This document shows positions 6,456-10,040 of a stretch of 10,040 bases of DNA, in pieces. Each line of letters begins with the position of its first letter. Within the stretch, counting starts at the first letter, position 1. Origin of the DNA: Acidobacteriota bacterium (GTDB lineage Bacteria > Acidobacteriota > Blastocatellia > RBC074). The stretch covers positions 1-10,040 of the forward strand of contig JABFSD010000647.1 in NCBI GenBank assembly GCA_013140935.1, read 5' to 3'. The position numbers and the translations under genes were made by a program. The notes under the pieces are model-generated. The model saw only the letters and a program-made list of their open reading frames with translations, did not search any database and was not told the origin of the DNA.

Positions 6456-6484
6456 ATTGTAGCCTGCACCCGTGGCACTGGCAA
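6456..6484 (-). promoter_or_regulatory. Strong sigma-70-type promoter reading toward the SPOR/amidase/actin-like cluster
   Basis: On the minus strand TTGCCA (6484-6479) and TACAAT (6461-6456) each match the sigma-70 consensus at five of six bases, with the ideal 17-base spacer. It is the best promoter match I find in this intergenic region. The predicted start is near 6449, and the first annotated gene downstream in this direction is the SPOR gene at 6095. Confidence 0.6.
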
Positions 6485-6630
6485 GGGAATTATCCGTCAC
6501 CCCCCGTCACCCCAAAGAAGGCGTAACGAAGCCAAGAGAAAACAAATGAATGAGTTAGCCGTTTAATGAAACTGTGCCGCCCAATCCCTTCAAGGTCACC
6601 CAGCGGTAGCAGAAAGAAAGAAAAAAGCTA

Positions 6631-6680
6631 GACAGAAATGTTGATTGAGTAATACTGAGCGACAGAATTGTTGGTTCAGT
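6631..6680. repeat. Imperfect direct repeat of 20 bases, 30 bases apart
   Basis: GACAGAAATGTTGATTGAGT (6631-6650) recurs at 6661-6680 as GACAGAATTGTTGGTTCAGT, with 16 of 20 bases the same. The 30-base offset is close to three helical turns. The second copy ends five bases before the ATG of a small ORF at 6686. It could be a pair of operator sites or a relic of a local duplication. Confidence 0.55.
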
Positions 6681-6685
6681 CGCAC

Positions 6686-6895
6686 ATGGCTGGCAACTCA
6701 CCCTATATCATTACCAACATTCACGGCCACGCGGACGATGCAGATCTCTCAGATTTTTACGGAAATTTTGTTGAACCGATCCGCAAAATTCGCACTCCCC
6801 GCAACTCTATCTTTTACCTTCCGATGATTCCTCCAGCAGTTGAGCGTAGTTGGGCTGCCATTGTTATTGGAAGGGACATAATTGTTGTTAAGTAA
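6686..6895 (+). CDS. Small hypothetical protein or gene remnant, 69 residues
   Basis: An ORF from ATG at 6686 to TAA at 6893-6895. The product (MAGNSPYIITNIHGHADDAD, then ...FVEPIRKIRTP...IPPAVERSWAAIVIGRDIIVVK) has a plausible globular composition, with an acidic/His stretch early and a beta-strand-like C-terminal end. I recognise no family. An in-frame TTG at 6668 would add six residues, and the frame is closed upstream by TGA at 6656-6658. No convincing Shine-Dalgarno sequence precedes either start. Two 60-base lines counted in it are about 47% and 40% G+C, against 60% in a line of glnD, so it may be acquired DNA or the decaying tail of a larger gene. It could also be chance. Confidence 0.3.
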   Translation: MAGNSPYIITNIHGHADDADLSDFYGNFVEPIRKIRTPRNSIFYLPMIPPAVERSWAAIVIGRDIIVVK

Positions 6896-6951
6896 AGCTC
6901 TCCATACGTTTTTGTTTGACGCTTGCATCTTCGTAGTGCTTGAGTATGGGA

Positions 6952-6979
6952 TTGCCAAACTTCACCATCTGCCTGTAAA
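6952..6979 (+). promoter_or_regulatory. Candidate glnD promoter
   Basis: TTGCCA (6952-6957) and TGTAAA (6974-6979), with a 16-base spacer, match the sigma-70 boxes at five and four of six bases. Transcripts would begin near 6986, about 93 bases before glnD. I saw no sigma-54 (GG-N10-GC type) site that clearly stands out. The rest of 6896-7078 holds no recognisable feature. Confidence 0.3.
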
Positions 6980-7078
6980 CAAAGGCGATTTCGTGCGTTG
7001 TTCTTCGCTGGCTGGCCTGTGGCATTGAGCTTGCTCTAGGTTCGGCGGAAACAAGCACACAGAAGTGAACCAAACGCG

Positions 7079-9787
7079 ATGCAAGTTAATTTCGAGATCA
7101 TCAAACAACACGCCACCGAGAAGCTGCGCAAGATCGAGACGCAACCGGCGGGCGTGGAGCGGCTCGCGGCGCTCAAAAAGTTTTTGAAGATCGAAACGCA
7201 GCGTTTGCACTTGCGGCATCGCTTCGGCATCAGCGGTTCGCAGATCGTGGCTGCGCGCAGCTTGATCGTAGACCTGCTGATTCAGCGCATTGCACAAACC
7301 GCTTTCCACGAAATTGCCGCGACCAAGCCCGACGTAGCCAATGCGCAATTCGCCGTGGTGGCGTTGGGCGGTTACGGACGCAGTGAACTCGCGCCGCATT
7401 CCGACATTGATGTGATGTTCTTGCACAACGCCAAGCGCGACGCGGCGAGTGCGGGCGTCCTCAGCGAAAAGATGCTTTACCTGCTGTGGGACATGGGCTT
7501 TAGCGTAGGCCACAGCAACCGTTCGCTCGCCGAGTGTCTGGCTGAAGCGAAAGATGATTCTGTCACGCGCAATTCGTTGATTGATGCGCGGCTGCTCTGG
7601 GGCAGCGAAACCTTATTCGAATCCCTCGTCGAACGTCTCGACGAGGAAATATATAGCCGCCAGCAGCGAGCTTTGCTGGATGAAGTTCTGGCCGATCGCA
7701 CGGCACGTTACGAGAAATTCGGCAACGTAGCCTGTTTGCAAGAGCCGAACGTTAAGGAGACTGCTGGCGGCTTACGTGAATTGCATACGTTGTTGTGGGC
7801 GACGCGCGCGGCTTATGGCAAAGCCCATCTGCTCGATCTGGTCGTTGACGAAACGATTTCAGAAAGCGACGCCAAAGCGATGACGGCGGCGTATGATTTT
7901 TTGCTGCGCGTGCGCAACGAAATGCATTTCGCCACGGCGCGACGCACCGATTCGTTGACGCTCGACTTGCAACAACAGGTCGCGCGCAGCTTCGGTTATA
8001 AAGACTCGACGGAGATGCAGGCGTCGGAAAGTTTCATGCGCGACTATTACTTGCACGCGCAACGGCTGCATCGGCTGTGTGACGCGCATCTGCAAAAGGC
8101 ACTCGCCAAGCATACGAAAAAGAGTTGGTTCAGCCGCGCGAAGGCGATGCCCGCCATTGGCGGATTCGTCCTCAACAACGGCGTGCTGGATTTAGACAGA
8201 GCTGCACCTGAACTCGACGGGCAGCGGATGATGCTGGCTTTCGGTTATGCGCAAGCGACGGGCGCTCCCTTCAGTCCGAATTTGCAAGACGCGGTGCAGG
8301 TCAATCTGCATTTCATCAATAAACCGTTTCGCGCCGACGCTGACGCGGCGCAATCCTTTCTGAAAATGTTGCGCGTCAAAGGCAAAGTGGCGACGGGGTT
8401 GCGCGCGATGCATGAACTCGGATTTCTGGGCAAGTTCCTGCCTGAATTCGGACGCATCACCTGCCTCGTGCAACACGATCTTTATCATCGCTTCACGGTG
8501 GACGAACACACCATCCGCACGATTGAAGTGCTGGATGAGTTAGTCAATTCGCGCAACAAACACCTCGAACGCTATCGCAATCTTTATAGCGAAATCGGCG
8601 ATCCGGCCTTGTTGCACATGGGTTTGCTGATGCACGACATCGGCAAAGGCTTGGGCGGAGGTCACACCGAGAAAGGTGTGCAGATCACCGAGCGCGTTTG
8701 TGCGCGGCTGCAACTCGAACCCGAACAGACCAAGCAGATTTTGTTCCTGGTCAAGCAGCACTTGCTGATGTCGCACATCGCGCAACGCCGCGATTTGAGC
8801 GACACCAAAGTCATTCGCGATTTCACGAACAAAGTCGGTACGCTCGAACGGTTGAACATGCTCACGCTGCTGACTTACGGCGACATCAACGGCGTAGGTC
8901 CCAATGTGTGGAACGAGTGGAAAGACGCGCTGACCTGGGAGCTTTACATCAAAGCCCGCGCCCTGCTCGCGCCGGAAAAAGCGATAGACCATTCGCTCGA
9001 CGCCTTGTGCGAACGCCTCGTGAAGATGCTGGCGAGTGAAATGGATGAAACCGAAGTGCAAAAGCATTTCGCGCAATTACCAGATGAATATGCACGGCTG
9101 ACGCCGCCGCAAGCGATCATTGAACACATTCGGCTGGCGCACAGCTTGAATTCGCGCACGGTCAAAACGATCTGGCGCGTGAACGCACAATCGCGTTGCA
9201 CTGACTTGCACATTTGCGCACGCGACCGGCGCGGCTTTTTTGCCAACGTGGCGGGCACGCTGACCGCGCAAGGCGTAAACATCCTGAGCGTCAGTCTCAA
9301 CACGCGCGCCGACGGCATCATCGTGGATACGTTCAAAGTCTCCGATTCCGTAGGCGAGCCGTTGAGCGATCCGCAACGCTGGGAACAGATTGACGATCAT
9401 CTTAAGCGTGCGCTGACAGGTGAGATGAACGTGACAGAAGCCGTAGCGAAACGCTTGCGTGCGCAGGCTTCCTCGACGCGTTATAGCAAGAAAAAAGCGG
9501 CGGCGGTTCCGACCAAAATCTTTTGGGACAATCAATCGTCAGAAAAACGCACGATTCTCGAAGTGCGCGCGAGTGACCGACTGGGCTTGGCTTTTCGCAT
9601 TGCGAGCGCGCTGGCTTCGCTCGATTTGGATATTTCATTTGCCAAAGTCGCTACGGAAAAGCATTTGGCGCTCGATATTTTTTACATCACAGAAGCCTCC
9701 GGTCGAAAGCTGACCGACGAGCAGCTTCCGCAAATTGAAACGGCTCTTTACGAAGCGTTGAGCGACAAAACCGCGACGGTTCAGTGA
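7079..9787 (+). CDS. glnD: Bifunctional PII uridylyltransferase / uridylyl-removing enzyme
   Basis: GlnD senses glutamine and modifies the PII signal protein: it adds UMP to PII when nitrogen is scarce and removes it when glutamine is plentiful, so controlling glutamine synthetase and ammonium uptake in the cytoplasm. All four expected parts are present in 902 residues, close to the 890 of the E. coli enzyme. The nucleotidyltransferase motif GGYGRSELAPHSDID is at 97-111, with catalytic-type D109 and D111. The GlnD PII-UTase helical region follows. The HD hydrolase motif MHDIGKGLGGGHTEKG has H519 and D520. Two ACT domains begin near 709 (DLHICARDRRGFFANVAGTL) and 825 (ILEVRASDRLGLAFRIASAL). 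ATG 7079 is the start I keep, though only a weak AGAAGTGAA lies upstream. No frameshift or lost motif is visible, so the enzyme is probably fully active. The next gene starts 143 bases downstream on the same strand. Confidence 0.97.
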   Translation: MQVNFEIIKQHATEKLRKIETQPAGVERLAALKKFLKIETQRLHLRHRFGISGSQIVAARSLIVDLLIQRIAQTAFHEIAATKPDVANAQFAVVALGGYGRSELAPHSDIDVMFLHNAKRDAASAGVLSEKMLYLLWDMGFSVGHSNRSLAECLAEAKDDSVTRNSLIDARLLWGSETLFESLVERLDEEIYSRQQRALLDEVLADRTARYEKFGNVACLQEPNVKETAGGLRELHTLLWATRAAYGKAHLLDLVVDETISESDAKAMTAAYDFLLRVRNEMHFATARRTDSLTLDLQQQVARSFGYKDSTEMQASESFMRDYYLHAQRLHRLCDAHLQKALAKHTKKSWFSRAKAMPAIGGFVLNNGVLDLDRAAPELDGQRMMLAFGYAQATGAPFSPNLQDAVQVNLHFINKPFRADADAAQSFLKMLRVKGKVATGLRAMHELGFLGKFLPEFGRITCLVQHDLYHRFTVDEHTIRTIEVLDELVNSRNKHLERYRNLYSEIGDPALLHMGLLMHDIGKGLGGGHTEKGVQITERVCARLQLEPEQTKQILFLVKQHLLMSHIAQRRDLSDTKVIRDFTNKVGTLERLNMLTLLTYGDINGVGPNVWNEWKDALTWELYIKARALLAPEKAIDHSLDALCERLVKMLASEMDETEVQKHFAQLPDEYARLTPPQAIIEHIRLAHSLNSRTVKTIWRVNAQSRCTDLHICARDRRGFFANVAGTLTAQGVNILSVSLNTRADGIIVDTFKVSDSVGEPLSDPQRWEQIDDHLKRALTGEMNVTEAVAKRLRAQASSTRYSKKKAAAVPTKIFWDNQSSEKRTILEVRASDRLGLAFRIASALASLDLDISFAKVATEKHLALDIFYITEASGRKLTDEQLPQIETALYEALSDKTATVQ

Positions 9788-9865
9788 GAGGTTTTTCGTA
9801 ATCCCCACAACTAAGTTTTTTTTCGGAAGGCTTTCCGCAATGTTTGGACGGCCTTCGATGGTTGA

Positions 9866-9892
9866 GGTGCGCCAGCGTCCCGCTGGCGCACC
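9866..9892. repeat. Perfect 12-bp hairpin, palindromic intergenic repeat
   Basis: GGTGCGCCAGCG (9866-9877) pairs with CGCTGGCGCACC (9881-9892) around a TCC loop. No T-run follows on the plus strand, so it is not a classical terminator, although it could end or stabilise the glnD message. Its form, a GC-rich stem with a very small loop between genes, resembles palindromic intergenic repeats that occur in many copies in some genomes. Copy number cannot be seen here. Confidence 0.65.
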
Positions 9893-9930
9893 ACGCAGTA
9901 CTAATCATCCCTATTTTGGAGGCACCAGTT

Positions 9931-10040
9931 ATGAAGAAGAATTTACGCGGCGCGGCTTATGCGCTGCTCGGAACAATGGCTTTGCCGTTGGCGACGTTCG
10001 CGGCGGAACCAACGGTAGAAGAGCGTTTGGCCGCTGCCGA
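9931..10040 (+). CDS. Exported or membrane protein, N-terminus only (ammonium transporter or porin-like)
   Basis: Only 36 codons are visible before the window ends. The start ATG 9931 is fixed by GGAGG at 9918-9922, eight bases upstream. Residues 1-24 form a signal peptide (MKKNLRGAAYALLGTMALPL, then ATFA), with probable cleavage at AFAA or just before EPTVEERLAAA. The mature N-terminus (EPTVEERLAAA) looks like the beginning of a coiled coil. Two readings fit. Some ammonium transporters carry a signal peptide and a short coiled-coil extension before the first membrane helix, and amt genes often lie near glnD or glnB. Some outer-membrane porins also begin with a short coiled coil after the signal peptide. 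The nitrogen-regulation neighbour slightly favours the transporter, but the visible sequence does not decide. Confidence 0.6.
   Translation, partial: MKKNLRGAAYALLGTMALPLATFAAEPTVEERLAAA

Noticed and set aside
6249..6566. 105-codon plus-strand ORF across the intergenic region
   Set aside because: No ribosome-binding site, no recognisable domain, a composition typical of random translation, and it runs antisense to the better-supported promoter and leader.
8540..9076. 178-codon minus-strand ORF
   Set aside because: Antisense to the HD-domain part of glnD, with no domain and no ribosome-binding site; a by-product of codon bias.
9816..9837. Run of eight T followed by a small hairpin CGGAA-GGCT-TTCCG, considered as the glnD terminator
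   Set aside because: The T-run comes before the hairpin on the plus strand and would be an A-run after it on the other strand, so it does not have terminator order on the plus strand, and on the minus strand the tail is A-rich.

Overview
The window looks like chromosomal DNA of a moderately GC-rich, Gram-negative-type bacterium. The mix of genes and the style of the small secreted protein at the left edge suggest an acidobacterium, possibly Blastocatellia. That is an inference from protein character only; no rRNA or other phylogenetic marker is present. I see no phage, CRISPR array, transposase, tRNA or rRNA.

Layout from left to right: (1) the start of a secreted protein gene, minus strand, running off the left edge. 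(2) A divergent Ca2+/H+ antiporter gene (cax), plus strand, with a recognisable promoter and Shine-Dalgarno sequence but no ATG/GTG/TTG at the expected start. (3) A long imperfect palindrome of about 134-150 bp, then a strong hairpin terminator serving the genes arriving from the right. (4) Three minus-strand genes in transcription order: a zinc-ribbon / single-membrane-span / SPOR-domain protein (4728-6095), a membrane-anchored N-acetylmuramoyl-L-alanine amidase-like protein (3175-4632), and an actin-fold ATPase-like protein (1928-2959). (5) A gene-poor stretch of about 980 bases (6096-7078). It holds a very good sigma-70-type promoter pointing left at the three-gene cluster, a long untranslated leader with a possible 31-codon ORF, and a small, more A/T-rich ORF preceded by a direct repeat. 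(6) glnD, complete, plus strand, encoding the PII uridylyltransferase/uridylyl-removing enzyme. (7) A hairpin repeat and the first 36 codons of a gene with a signal peptide, running off the right edge.

How the genes may work together: SPOR domains in characterised proteins bind glycan strands stripped of stem peptides, which is the product of amidases. A SPOR protein, an amidase and an actin-like protein in one same-strand cluster therefore suggest an envelope-remodelling or cell-division module with a cytoplasmic filament or scaffold candidate, a peptidoglycan-cutting enzyme and a reader of the cut product. This is the most interesting part of the window, but it rests on gene order and domain logic. 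The glnD end is nitrogen regulation; the cut-off gene after it could be an ammonium transporter with an N-terminal extension or a porin-like protein, and too little of it is visible to decide.
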